Positions 1 to 6,812 of a stretch of DNA of 9,282 nt are shown here, piece by piece. The translations under genes were made by a program, and so were the position numbers. Within the stretch, counting starts at the first letter, position 1, and the number at the start of each line of letters is the position of its first letter. This DNA comes from Pseudomonadota bacterium (GTDB lineage: Bacteria > Pseudomonadota > Alphaproteobacteria > Rhizobiales > Hyphomicrobiaceae): positions 1 to 9,282 of the forward strand of contig JAKAXS010000084.1 in the NCBI GenBank assembly GCA_021816505.1, in the 5' to 3' direction. The notes beneath the pieces were generated by a model that worked only from the letters and a program-made list of their open reading frames with translations, had not been told where the DNA came from and did no database searches.

Positions 1-334
1 GCGGTACGTGGTGCAGGTGTTCTCGTACGCCGGCACCTATTCGCTGGACCGCGAACTCAAACGCACCGACCCCGCGACGATCGCCATCGGTGACGTATTC
101 ATCAAAGGCGGCTTCCCCGGCCACGCCGTCCTGGTTGCCGACATGGTCGAGAACAAAACGACTGGCGAGAAGCGCTTTCTCTTGCTGCAGAGCTACATGC
201 CCGCGCAGGAGATCCACGTCCTGAAAAACCCGGCGGCAGCCGACGGCGCGCCCTGGTACACCACGCCGGTCGCGTGGCCGCTCGCAACACCGGAGTGGCG
301 CTTTCCCGAGGGCAGCCTCAAGCGCTGGCCATGA
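1..334 (+). CDS. DUF4846 domain-containing protein (3' end only)
   Basis: This is the C-terminal 110 or so residues of a protein cut by the left edge; the frame is open from base 2 and stops with TGA at 332-334. Visible motifs are VVQVFSYAGTYSLDREL, IGDVFIKGGFPGHAVLVADM, LLLQSYMPAQEIHVLKNP and a closing TPEWRFPEGSLKRW. I recognise this pattern as the C-terminal half of the DUF4846 family, proteins usually predicted to be secreted or envelope-associated. The conserved GGFPGHAV and QSYMPAQ segments, with their His, Gln and Ser, look like an active-site-type core, but no reaction is established as far as I know. The N-terminus and any signal peptide lie outside the window. The next gene starts 66 bases downstream on the same strand, with no clear functional link. 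Confidence 0.8.
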   Translation, partial: RYVVQVFSYAGTYSLDRELKRTDPATIAIGDVFIKGGFPGHAVLVADMVENKTTGEKRFLLLQSYMPAQEIHVLKNPAAADGAPWYTTPVAWPLATPEWRFPEGSLKRWP

Positions 335-400
335 CGCGTTCTCTTGAATGACGGGCCGCCAGTCGCCAGCTTGATTGCGTGGAGCAATCGGAGATGTCCA

Positions 401-673
401 ATGCCACCGCCCGGCCGGTTAGCGCTGACCGCAATCGTCGCGATCGTTTTGACGGGCGGCGCAGCGACCGTTCCGTCGCGAGCGGCCAGCGAAATCACCG
501 TTGAAGGCTTGCTGAAGGACGGCTGGGAAATCGCCGGCTACGCCAGCAATTTCGAGGGCCGCTCGCTCATTCTGTTCAAGCACAAGGACAAGACTCACTT
601 GGCTCAATGCTCCGTCCTGTACGACGTGACACGTTCAAATCGAGTCGTCACGAATTGCTACGAGGTGCGCTAG
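401..673 (+). CDS. small secreted protein of unknown function
   Basis: A 90-residue protein from ATG 401. An earlier in-frame ATG at 344 would add 19 residues that do not look like a signal peptide. ATG 401 gives a signal-peptide-like start (MPPPGRL, then a hydrophobic ALTAIVAIVLTGGAA stretch and a likely cut near PSRAA/SE) and has GGAG at 390-393, seven bases upstream, so I prefer it. The mature part is about 60 residues: ITVEGLLKDGWEIAGYAS, then alternating hydrophobic residues typical of beta strands, with two cysteines (AQCSV and TNCYEV) that could form a periplasmic disulfide. The 'LLKDGWEI' pattern recurs in short secreted proteins of alphaproteobacteria with no assigned role. I cannot name a function. 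Confidence 0.7.
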   Translation: MPPPGRLALTAIVAIVLTGGAATVPSRAASEITVEGLLKDGWEIAGYASNFEGRSLILFKHKDKTHLAQCSVLYDVTRSNRVVTNCYEVR

Positions 674-703
674 ACCCTGATTTACCTAAAGTTTTTCCCT
701 AGT

Positions 704-732
704 TTGACGCTCCGATGTCATGGGGTCATGAT
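704..732 (+). promoter_or_regulatory. putative sigma-70-type promoter for the YrbL-like gene
   Basis: TTGACG at 704-709 (five of six to TTGACA) and CATGAT at 727-732 (four of six to TATAAT) are separated by exactly 17 bases. The predicted start of transcription, about 738-741, lies some 30 bases before the GTG start at 769. Placement in the only gap between the small secreted gene and the YrbL-like gene supports it. The motif match is the only evidence. Confidence 0.45.
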
Positions 733-768
733 GTTCCCGATATCAATGGAAAGTGACGAAGCCCCAGC

Positions 769-1452
769 GTGCCGCATAAAATTCGATTGGCCGGTCGTCA
801 GCCCCTCGCCTCCGGTTCGGCGCGGGATGTCTATCTGCACCCGGACGACCCCGACCTCCTGATCAAGGTCATCCGGAAAGCCGCGATCGAAGAACGCTAT
901 GGCAAGGGGCGGCCCTGGTACAAGCGCACGCGGCGCTATCGCCACTTCATCAGCTACCTGCGCGAAATCCGCGAAGAGATCGCCTTGCAGGCTCAATGCG
1001 TAACGCACCCTTCCAGCCTCCAAAAGATCGTCGGCTTCGCTGACACGGATCTCGGATTCGGCCTCGTCGTCGAAGCGGCCAAGGATCGCGACGGGAAGCT
1101 CGCTCCGACTTTGCCCCAGCTGATCGAAACAGGCCGGTTCACGCCTCAGGTACGCGCGCATCTGGCTGATTGTCTGGACGAACTGATTACCTCACCCGTG
1201 GTGCTGGCCGACGTCCACGGCGACAATCTCGTCTACGCCTGGGACGCTGCGAACGGCGACCATTTCGTGCTGATCGACGGCATCGGCTGCAAGACGTTCA
1301 TACCGTTGCATCGCATGAGCACGCGCATCAACGGGTACGCGAAGCGCAAGCGCGCCGCCAAAGTGTTGATGAAAGCCGACAGGGCCAACGCGGCCAAGAT
1401 CGAGCGGGCAGCGACGCCGGCCTCTGCCTCTCGCTTGCACGCAGCCGAGTAG
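769..1452 (+). CDS. YrbL-like (PF10707) kinase-fold protein
   Basis: A 227-residue protein starting at GTG 769. An in-frame TGA at 754-756 and the lack of an in-frame ATG nearby make this the only reasonable start; GGAAAG at 748-753 is a weak, rather distant ribosome site. The N-terminus LASGSARDVYLHPDDPDLLIKVIRK resembles a kinase glycine loop followed by a strand with a lysine (K33). ADVHGDNLVY (H150-G151-D152-N153) resembles the catalytic loop, and LIDGIG (D170-G171) the metal-binding DFG-type motif. This fits the YrbL-PhoP_reg family, named after E. coli YrbL of the PhoP/PmrA regulon. Substrate and reaction are unknown. The C-terminal 45 residues are Lys/Arg/Ala-rich. It has its own putative promoter, and no PhoPQ-like genes are visible. 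Phosphotransferase activity is inferred from the motifs only. Confidence 0.82.
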   Translation: MPHKIRLAGRQPLASGSARDVYLHPDDPDLLIKVIRKAAIEERYGKGRPWYKRTRRYRHFISYLREIREEIALQAQCVTHPSSLQKIVGFADTDLGFGLVVEAAKDRDGKLAPTLPQLIETGRFTPQVRAHLADCLDELITSPVVLADVHGDNLVYAWDAANGDHFVLIDGIGCKTFIPLHRMSTRINGYAKRKRAAKVLMKADRANAAKIERAATPASASRLHAAE

Positions 1453-1458
1453 GTCTGC

Positions 1459-1474
1459 CGCGCGTTCGGGCGCG
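1459..1474. terminator. possible hairpin between convergent genes
   Basis: CGCGC (1459-1463) and GCGCG (1470-1474) can pair around a six-base loop in the 35-bp gap between the convergent YrbL-like and YciI-like genes. There is no T-tract on either side, so it is at best a weak bidirectional stop. Confidence 0.2.
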
Positions 1475-1487
1475 TGCCGATCGCCGG

Positions 1488-1874
1488 TTACACCGCCTCG
1501 GCCGTCGCCTTCGTCGTCACGGTGTTGATGTATTGAACCGGCCGGATCTCATATGAGCCGCCGGGATTGGCTTCGCCCAGTTCACGCGCGATACCCAGCG
1601 CTTCGTCCATCGACGTGCACTCCACGATGTAGAAGCCGAGCAGCTGTTCCTTGGTCTCCGCGAAAGGCCCGTCGACGACGAGCGCCGGCGTCCGGTCCTT
1701 GCGCAGGGTCGTTGCCGTCGTCGTCGGCATCAGTCGCGCCACGGGGCCAAGCTTGCCGGTCTTCACAAGCTTGTCCTGGACGACCAACAGTTTCGCCATG
1801 ACGGCATCATCCTGCTCTTGGGTCCAGGCACCCACGACGCTTTCGGCGTGATAGCAAAGGATCGCATACTGCAT
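1488..1874 (-). CDS. YciI family (DGPF domain) protein
   Basis: A 128-residue cytoplasmic protein with ATG at 1872-1874 and GGGAG about ten bases upstream. It opens with MQYAILCYHAE and carries the family signature VVDGPFAETKEQLLGFYIVE (DGPF at residues 68-71), then SMDEALGIARELGEANPGGSYEIRPVQ. This is the small ferredoxin-like-fold YCII/DGPF family. Length is normal for the DGPF type. Such proteins are commonly encoded next to an extracytoplasmic-function sigma factor and are thought to act as small enzymes or regulators, but no reaction is established for this subgroup. No sigma factor is present here; the upstream neighbour on the same strand is a lipid kinase 140 bp away. Confidence 0.9.
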   Translation of the reverse strand: MQYAILCYHAESVVGAWTQEQDDAVMAKLLVVQDKLVKTGKLGPVARLMPTTTATTLRKDRTPALVVDGPFAETKEQLLGFYIVECTSMDEALGIARELGEANPGGSYEIRPVQYINTVTTKATAEAV

Positions 1875-1920
1875 GATTGAGGCTCCCTAGGTCTGCACAC
1901 CAGAACGACGATCGGCTTCA

Positions 1921-1938
1921 CGCGATTTCGACATCGCG
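1921..1938. repeat. short inverted repeat upstream of the YciI-like gene
   Basis: CGCGAT (1921-1926) and ATCGCG (1933-1938) form a perfect six-base inverted repeat with a six-base spacer, 47 bases before the YciI-like start codon. It could be an operator or a leader hairpin. It could equally be chance in GC-rich DNA. Confidence 0.2.
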
Positions 1939-2014
1939 GCCGAATTTTTCGACACGGGGGCGATATCCTGCGGTGCGCATCGCAAGCTAAGTCGGCCTAG
2001 CCGGCGGGAAAAGC

Positions 2015-2986
2015 TCAAATTTGCTGGGTCGCCGGCTCGGCCGGACCGCTGTGGGTGGGGTTGCTCAACCCGGGCGCCTGTGCCGTCTTCGAGGGGACGT
2101 ACACCGTCACCGCCTCGCGATGAACTTTGAAATGCGCCGGCGTTTCCGTGACCAGTTCACCGTCCGTATTGATGGGACGCGGCAGTCGCGTGTCGATATC
2201 GAACTCCACGCAGCGCTTGGTGCGCACCTCGTCCCACGCGCCGTGGGCGCCTTGCCGGAACGAGCGCAGCATCATCGCCAGCTTCCAGACGTTCTTCAGC
2301 TCCAGTGAATAGAGGTCGAGCATGCCGTCGTCGATTGCCGCACTGGCCTCCACGACGTTGCCGCCGCCATAGTGCCGGCCGTTGCCGACGGCGATCTGCA
2401 TCGTCTTCACGCGCACCCGCTCGTCCTTGTTGGAGATCCACGCCGTGAACGGCCGCGCCTGCGCGAGCACGCGAGAAGCGGCGACGGCGTAGCCCAGCCG
2501 GCCCCAACGCTGCTTCGTCTCGCGTGTCAGCCCTCGTGCCAGGTCTGCGCTGAGGCCCAGGCTTGCCACGTTGAAGAAGGGATGTCCGTTGACGGTCCCC
2601 ACGTCGATCGCATTGGTCTGGCCCGCGATGATGATGTCAGCCGCCAGATTCAGATCGATCGGGACACCAAGCGTGCGTGCGAGATCGTTCGCCGTACCCA
2701 TCGGCATGATGCCGGCGGGCAGGCCCGTTTCCATCAAACCGCGCGCAGCGGCATTGATCGTCCCATCGCCGCCGCACAAGACGACGCAATCGAGTTCGTC
2801 TTTCCGCTCGACGATGACACCCGAAAGCCCCTTCGCGCCGATCGAGGACTCGACTTTGATATCGAGCCCCTCGTCTTCCATCCGATCCAGAATGGGGTCG
2901 ATGTTCTGCTTGCCCTGGCGGGCGTTCGGGTTGAGCAGCACGAGCGTGCGCCGGCGCGAGGCAGACTGGCCAGACGTGTTCACCAT
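2015..2986 (-). CDS. YegS/BmrU-type lipid (diacylglycerol-like) kinase
   Basis: A 323-residue protein of the diacylglycerol-kinase catalytic family (DAGK_cat), which phosphorylates a lipid such as diacylglycerol with ATP at the inner face of the membrane. Visible motifs, counted from ATG 2986: LVLLNPNARQG (15-25) in the first strand, LCGGDGTIN (70-78) for nucleotide binding, IMPMGTANDLART (93-105), GVPIDLNLAADII, and a C-terminal PINTDGELV motif typical of bacterial YegS/BmrU proteins. Length is usual for the family (about 300). ATG 2986 is chosen; an in-frame TTG at 3005-3007, preceded by GAGG at good spacing, would add seven residues (METRSGT) and cannot be excluded. The last 20 residues, rich in Pro, Ala and Thr, are probably a disordered tail. 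The exact lipid substrate is not readable from sequence. A five-helix membrane protein lies 127 bp upstream on the same strand and might share its transcript. Confidence 0.92.
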   Translation of the reverse strand: MVNTSGQSASRRRTLVLLNPNARQGKQNIDPILDRMEDEGLDIKVESSIGAKGLSGVIVERKDELDCVVLCGGDGTINAAARGLMETGLPAGIMPMGTANDLARTLGVPIDLNLAADIIIAGQTNAIDVGTVNGHPFFNVASLGLSADLARGLTRETKQRWGRLGYAVAASRVLAQARPFTAWISNKDERVRVKTMQIAVGNGRHYGGGNVVEASAAIDDGMLDLYSLELKNVWKLAMMLRSFRQGAHGAWDEVRTKRCVEFDIDTRLPRPINTDGELVTETPAHFKVHREAVTVYVPSKTAQAPGLSNPTHSGPAEPATQQI

Positions 2987-3113
2987 GGTTCCAGATCTCG
3001 TTTCCAACCTTCGCGCCTCGATAAAGTCTCGGCCGCATATAAGGTTGCAACTCCGCCCGGTCCAGCTGGCGCCAAACCGGAGACCTGGGACGTATTGTCC
3101 CCTGCGCTAACGC

Positions 3114-3593
3114 CTAGGCGCTTCGAAAGCGAAGCACCGAAAGGAAACCCAACACCAGGAACACGATGAAGGTAATTCCGTGCGCGATCGCGAACGCCGG
3201 CTCGGACTGCGTTGGCGCCAATTCGTGGAGCGACTCCACCTTCAGGAAAAGCTGAACCACGAGAACGAATACGTTGAGGTACAGCGCGATCGTCGCGGTG
3301 ATGACGTAGACCCAGCGCCAGTGGCTGCGCATGCGCGCCCAGTAACGCGCGAACACGGCAATAGCTAGAACGACCAATGAAATTGCACCCACGATGTGCG
3401 ATGGCAGGATTATCCCGAAGGGAAAACCAAATCCGGTCACGCTCGTGGCGATCGTCGTGACCAGAAATACCGCGGTCAGCGCATCCAGCCGCCGGTCGGC
3501 GAGGAACCCTCCCAGCACCAAAAGCCCGGTCGCAATCCCCACGAGGCTAAGAGCCACGTGAACGTTCGTGTACGTATCTGCGCCGAACAGCAT
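3114..3593 (-). CDS. five-helix integral membrane protein of unknown function
   Basis: A 159-residue protein from ATG 3591-3593, preceded by GGAGG six bases upstream; a GTG two codons earlier (3597-3599) lies inside that ribosome-site region and is less likely. Five hydrophobic segments are visible: about residues 11-31, 38-60, 66-85, 94-117 and 135-154. Short basic loops (FLADRR, RYWARMRSHWRW) and a C-terminal RFRSA suggest the topology. A histidine sits at the start of helix 1 (NVHVAL), one before helix 3 (PSHIVG) and one in helix 5 (IAHGIT); they might bind heme or metal, but no known cytochrome motif is recognisable. The stop codon lies inside a ten-base palindrome, CGCCTAGGCG (3111-3120). 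Function unknown; it may be cotranscribed with the downstream lipid kinase. Confidence 0.75.
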   Translation of the reverse strand: MLFGADTYTNVHVALSLVGIATGLLVLGGFLADRRLDALTAVFLVTTIATSVTGFGFPFGIILPSHIVGAISLVVLAIAVFARYWARMRSHWRWVYVITATIALYLNVFVLVVQLFLKVESLHELAPTQSEPAFAIAHGITFIVFLVLGFLSVLRFRSA

Positions 3594-3683
3594 CCTCACC
3601 CTCCGCGAGCTGGGCCCGAGATGACTAACCGGCTAATTATTTCACGCGGCGCGCCGCTCCAAAAGGAGCTACAGCCAACTTTA

Positions 3684-3706
3684 GTCGTACGACGGTGGGA
3701 CGGTGG
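3684..3706. repeat. palindrome and tandem 8-mer in the divergent intergenic region
   Basis: GTCGTACGAC (3684-3693) is a perfect ten-base palindrome. It overlaps two direct copies of GACGGTGG (3691-3698 and 3699-3706). They lie between the divergently transcribed membrane-protein genes, where a regulator could act on both. No known regulator consensus is recognised. Confidence 0.3.
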
Positions 3707-3847
3707 CTCCCCTGCACCACTGTGTAGTGCAAAGCGCGAAGCCGGCGGAACAAGTCAGCCGGCCCTGTCTTACGCGTTATGCCAAAGGCCATTAGGCTGC
3801 GCCGGATTTAGAGACCGGATACTGGAAAATCGGACGGGGACGGGGCA

Positions 3848-4195
3848 ATGAACCAGATTATCGATCAAATCGTAGCCTTCTTGAAGATGGGCATCGAAGC
3901 CATCTTCCGCTTCTTCGAACTCATCTGGACCTGGTCGTTCGGCCAGATGGTCGACATCTTCCGCTCCGACTGGCAGAGCCTGCCGATCTGGAAAATAGCT
4001 GTCCTCGTCATCGCCGTCATTGCCATCGCCTACGTGCTCTACAAGGGCATCATCGCGCTGTGGAAAGCGGCCGAGTCGATTCTGAAGGCGTTTATCGGCT
4101 TGCTCAGCGTGCTCGTCGGCATCCTTCCCTACATTCTCATCGCCGGCCTGATCGCATTCGCCGCCAGCTGGGTCATCCAAAACGTCAACCTGTAG
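3848..4195 (+). CDS. small inner-membrane protein of unknown function
   Basis: A 115-residue protein from ATG 3848, with a G-rich stretch (GGACGGGGACGGGG) just upstream as a poor but plausible ribosome site. The N-terminal 35 residues are amphipathic and aromatic (IEAIFRFFELIWTWSF), as in a membrane-surface helix. Two clear transmembrane helices follow, about residues 47-71 (IWKIAVLVIAVIAIAYVLY) and 81-110 (AFIGLLSVLVGILPYILIAG onward), separated by a short KAAESILK loop. There is no signal-peptide cut site and no catalytic motif. It stands alone: a divergent gene lies 254 bp upstream, and the next operon starts 141 bp downstream behind its own operator. I cannot assign a function. Confidence 0.75.
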   Translation: MNQIIDQIVAFLKMGIEAIFRFFELIWTWSFGQMVDIFRSDWQSLPIWKIAVLVIAVIAIAYVLYKGIIALWKAAESILKAFIGLLSVLVGILPYILIAGLIAFAASWVIQNVNL

Positions 4196-4215
4196 GCCGG
4201 CTGACGCGGCCGTTT
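4195..4215 (+). terminator. weak terminator candidate after the small membrane protein gene
   Basis: GGCCG (4195-4199, overlapping the last base of the stop codon) can pair with CGGCC (4207-4211) around a seven-base loop, followed by GTTTA. Stem and T-tract are both short, so this is a tentative intrinsic terminator. Confidence 0.25.
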
Positions 4216-4278
4216 AGCAACACTCCGACCACGATCGTTTTTCCCTATCGATCGACGGCGCCGATTTCGCTTGAGAGT

Positions 4279-4302
4279 CGATATGTCCGCGTGGACATAT
4301 CG
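4279..4302. promoter_or_regulatory. ModE-like molybdate-responsive operator (Mo-box)
   Basis: Two perfect ten-base arms, CGATATGTCC (4279-4288) and GGACATATCG (4293-4302), surround the spacer GCGT. The 24-bp layout, CG-N-TAT at one end and ATA-N-CG at the other, matches the ModE box of proteobacteria (as I recall it, CG-N-TATATA, six bases, TATATA-N-CG), with the outer CG and TAT/ATA positions all kept and the inner bases diverging. The site ends 34 bases before the receptor start codon. TTGAGA at 4271-4276 could be a -35 element, putting the palindrome over the spacer and -10 region, a position suited to repression by molybdate-loaded ModE. The molbindin gene in the downstream operon independently points to molybdenum. 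The regulator itself is not in the window. Confidence 0.65.
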
Positions 4303-4336
4303 TTGAAGCTGTCGCTTTAGGTCGTCGGGGGAAGTT

Positions 4337-6754
4337 ATGTCGTTACGTGCGTTGGCCGGTTTGTCGGTTGCAGTCACTCTCACTTTGTCAACAGGAGCAG
4401 TAGGTCAAGAGGCGCAGACCGCCGGCGGGGATATCACCGCTGACGAGGCCACGCCTCTTCCGCCCGTCGTGGTGAGCGCCCCGAAGGAGCGACCCCGCAG
4501 AAGTGGCCGACAGCGGACTGGCCCCGCCGCGACCGGAGGGGCAAATTCAACCGAGACCGCAGCCACCTCCGAACAGATTTCATCGTCAGGCAGCGATGGT
4601 AGCGACTTCCCAAGCGGCCCCGTGGGCGTGTTCACCCTGGGCCAGCTCGATCTGATCGGCGGCTCCACCATCACCAACGAGGCGATGTGGACGTATAACA
4701 AGCAATCGCTCGATACCGCTGTGAACATCCTTCCCGGCGTCTCGACGAGCAACTCCGGCAACAGCCGCAACGAGAAAGACGTTTTCGTTCGCGGCTTCGA
4801 TCGCTTCCGTGTTCCGCTTTATCAGGACGGCGTGCGCGTCTATCTCCCTTACGACAACCGTTTGGACTTCAATCGCTTCCTCACGGACGACCTAGCCGAA
4901 ATCCAGGTGCAGAAGGGCTATGTTTCCGTGCTGAACGGGCCAGGCGGCATGGGCGGCGCCATCAACCTCGTCAGCCGCAAGCCGACCAAGGCCGTCGAGT
5001 TGGAAGGGCGGTCGGGCGCCGTGTTCAACGGCGATTTGGATGATCTCAACCAGTGGAGCAGCTACGCGTTCGCGGGCACACGTCAGGACATGTGGTACGC
5101 GCAGGTCAGCGGCAACATCGTCGACCGCGACGCATTCAACCTGTCGAAGGATTTCAATCCTGCCAATCTGTCGGGACCTGAGTTCCAAGCAGACTTCCCA
5201 TACGAGAAGGGCGGAGACCGTGATCGGTCGGATTTCCGCGACTGGCGCATCAATACCAAGATCGGCTTCACGCCGAACGCCACGGATGAATACGCAATCA
5301 ACTACACCAATCAGCAGGGCGAGAAAGGCGCGCCGTTACATGTGGAGCGCGCTGCAGTTCAAGGCTACGCCAACGGCGATCACCGCCGCTTCTGGGATTG
5401 GCCGGAGTGGGACACGTCATCGCTGTCGTGGCTTTCGAAAACCCAGCTTGGCGCCGCGTCCTACATCAAGACCAACGCCTACTACAATACGTTTGACAAC
5501 ACGACGCGCTTCTTCCGGGATCCGCGCTCCACAACCTCAACGGGGGTCTTCGACCCCTATGACCGCATTCTTTCCGACAGCGTCTATGACGACAATTCGA
5601 AGGGTGGCTTCGTCGAGTTGGGCACCGAACTCATCCCGATGAATACGTTGAAAGGCGCGATCCATTACAGGCGCGACGAACACAGCCAGTTCGACCTCCA
5701 GCACAACGGATTGGGCGTCTTCACTGGCCGTTCCCCAACCCAGACACAATCGGAGGAAACATGGTCCTTCGCTGTCGAGAACACATTCCATGCGACGCGT
5801 AATGTCGATTTCGTGACAGGTGTCAGCTACGACACCAACGAAGTCCTGCGAGCTGACGGCAGCACCGATCCTCTGCCGGATCTGGACGCCTGGAATGCGC
5901 AAGGCGCCCTGATCTATCGGTATAGCGATGCAGGAAAAGTCTATTCGAGCGTTTCGAGCCGCACGCGATTCCCGACACTGTTCGATCGCTACAGCACGCG
6001 GTTCAGCACCCGAGAACCTGACCCGAATCTCCCCGAGGAGCGTTCGACGAACTATGAGATCGGTTGGAGCGATACGCTGCTTCGCCAGCTGCGTCTGTCA
6101 TCCGCGCTCTTCTACTCGGATATCGACGACAGCATTCAAACCGCATTCACACGCGCCAACGGCAACAACTCTCTCGTGTCGCTAAGCGTCGACGGTGAGA
6201 CCTACGGACTGGAACTGTCCGCGGACTGGGACGTGACGCGCGCACTGCGCTTGGGTGGCAACTACACGTACATGGAACGGCGCCTGGACTTTGCAGGCGC
6301 CGCAAATCAGGAGCCGACCCGGGCCTTCGCCATTGCGGCCAGCGAGGCGGAGGGAACGCCGCGACACGAGATCTTCCTTTACGCGGCCTGGAGGGCCACC
6401 AACCAGCTTACACTCACGCCGAGCATGGAAATCGCAAGCGATCGTTCGTCGCTGATCAAGGGCTGTCGCTCGACGTTGACAACGCCGAATCCAATTCCTC
6501 CCGTCGGTCAACCCGTAAACCCTACGAACCAGGGCGGATGCCCGACAGCCCAGTCCACCGGCGCGACCGCCCGGCCAAACTACGATCGCATCGGTTCCTA
6601 CGCGCTTTTGAACTTCCAGGCCGAGTACGCGTTCACCGACGATGCGAGCTTGGCTATCGGCGCGACAAATATTCTCGATGAGGACTATGCGCTCGCCGAC
6701 GGCTTCCCGGAGGCAGGGCGTCAATTCTTCGCCAACATCCGAGCAAAATTTTGA
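4337..6754 (+). CDS. TonB-dependent outer-membrane receptor, probable molybdate/tungstate-linked importer
   Basis: An 805-residue receptor from ATG 4337 with GGGGGAAG just upstream. Residues 1-23 form a signal peptide (cut near AVG/QEA). LPPVVVSAP (41-49) is a TonB-box-like segment. Residues 50-95 are a low-complexity Arg/Gly/Ser/Thr linker. The plug spans about 95-220, including NILPGVSTSN, DVFVRGFDRF, LYQDGVRVY and, near 190-217, GYVSVLNGPGGMGGAINLVSRKP. The rest is an outer-membrane beta barrel closed by a C-terminal phenylalanine (FANIRAKF), the usual assembly signal. The only two cysteines (C710, C735) frame a Pro-rich segment near the C-terminus, probably a disulfide-closed surface loop. 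The family imports chelates or scarce solutes using the proton-motive force through TonB-ExbBD. The substrate cannot be read from the receptor; the ModE-like operator upstream and the Mop gene downstream suggest a molybdenum or tungsten compound. A siderophore-like substrate remains the alternative. Confidence 0.9.
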   Translation: MSLRALAGLSVAVTLTLSTGAVGQEAQTAGGDITADEATPLPPVVVSAPKERPRRSGRQRTGPAATGGANSTETAATSEQISSSGSDGSDFPSGPVGVFTLGQLDLIGGSTITNEAMWTYNKQSLDTAVNILPGVSTSNSGNSRNEKDVFVRGFDRFRVPLYQDGVRVYLPYDNRLDFNRFLTDDLAEIQVQKGYVSVLNGPGGMGGAINLVSRKPTKAVELEGRSGAVFNGDLDDLNQWSSYAFAGTRQDMWYAQVSGNIVDRDAFNLSKDFNPANLSGPEFQADFPYEKGGDRDRSDFRDWRINTKIGFTPNATDEYAINYTNQQGEKGAPLHVERAAVQGYANGDHRRFWDWPEWDTSSLSWLSKTQLGAASYIKTNAYYNTFDNTTRFFRDPRSTTSTGVFDPYDRILSDSVYDDNSKGGFVELGTELIPMNTLKGAIHYRRDEHSQFDLQHNGLGVFTGRSPTQTQSEETWSFAVENTFHATRNVDFVTGVSYDTNEVLRADGSTDPLPDLDAWNAQGALIYRYSDAGKVYSSVSSRTRFPTLFDRYSTRFSTREPDPNLPEERSTNYEIGWSDTLLRQLRLSSALFYSDIDDSIQTAFTRANGNNSLVSLSVDGETYGLELSADWDVTRALRLGGNYTYMERRLDFAGAANQEPTRAFAIAASEAEGTPRHEIFLYAAWRATNQLTLTPSMEIASDRSSLIKGCRSTLTTPNPIPPVGQPVNPTNQGGCPTAQSTGATARPNYDRIGSYALLNFQAEYAFTDDASLAIGATNILDEDYALADGFPEAGRQFFANIRAKF

Positions 6755-6765
6755 ACTGCAAATGT

Positions 6766-6789
6766 GCGCGAGCTGAAACCGGCTCGCGC
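6766..6789 (+). other. intercistronic RNA hairpin between receptor and mop genes
   Basis: GCGCGAGC (6766-6773) and GCTCGCGC (6782-6789) form a perfect eight-base GC-rich stem with an eight-base loop, in the 58-bp gap between the receptor stop and the molbindin start. No T-tract follows, so it is unlikely to be a full intrinsic terminator. It could stabilise the receptor message or reduce read-through into the small downstream genes. The mop ribosome site, GGAGG at 6801-6805, lies free just after it. Confidence 0.5.
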
Positions 6790-6812
6790 CGCCCCGAACG
6801 GGAGGACGACAC

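Noticed and set aside
1993..2003. CGGC-CTA-GCCG stem just after the lipid kinase as a terminator
   Set aside because: The stem is only four bases with a three-base loop and has no T-tract in the gene's direction.
2372..3169. 265-codon open frame on the + strand opposite the lipid kinase
   Set aside because: It is antisense to a gene with clear catalytic motifs, is Arg/His/Pro-rich with no recognisable domain, and is explained by GC-rich codon bias.
3747..3778. Possible EcfG-type stress promoter (GGAAC followed by CGTT)
   Set aside because: The two elements are 23 bases apart, while the consensus spacing is about 16-17.
4231..4254. CGATCG repeats (ACGATCGT and TCGATCGA) upstream of the ModE-like site as a second operator
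   Set aside because: CGATCG is a frequent self-complementary hexamer in GC-rich alphaproteobacterial DNA, and the copies match no ModE half-site.
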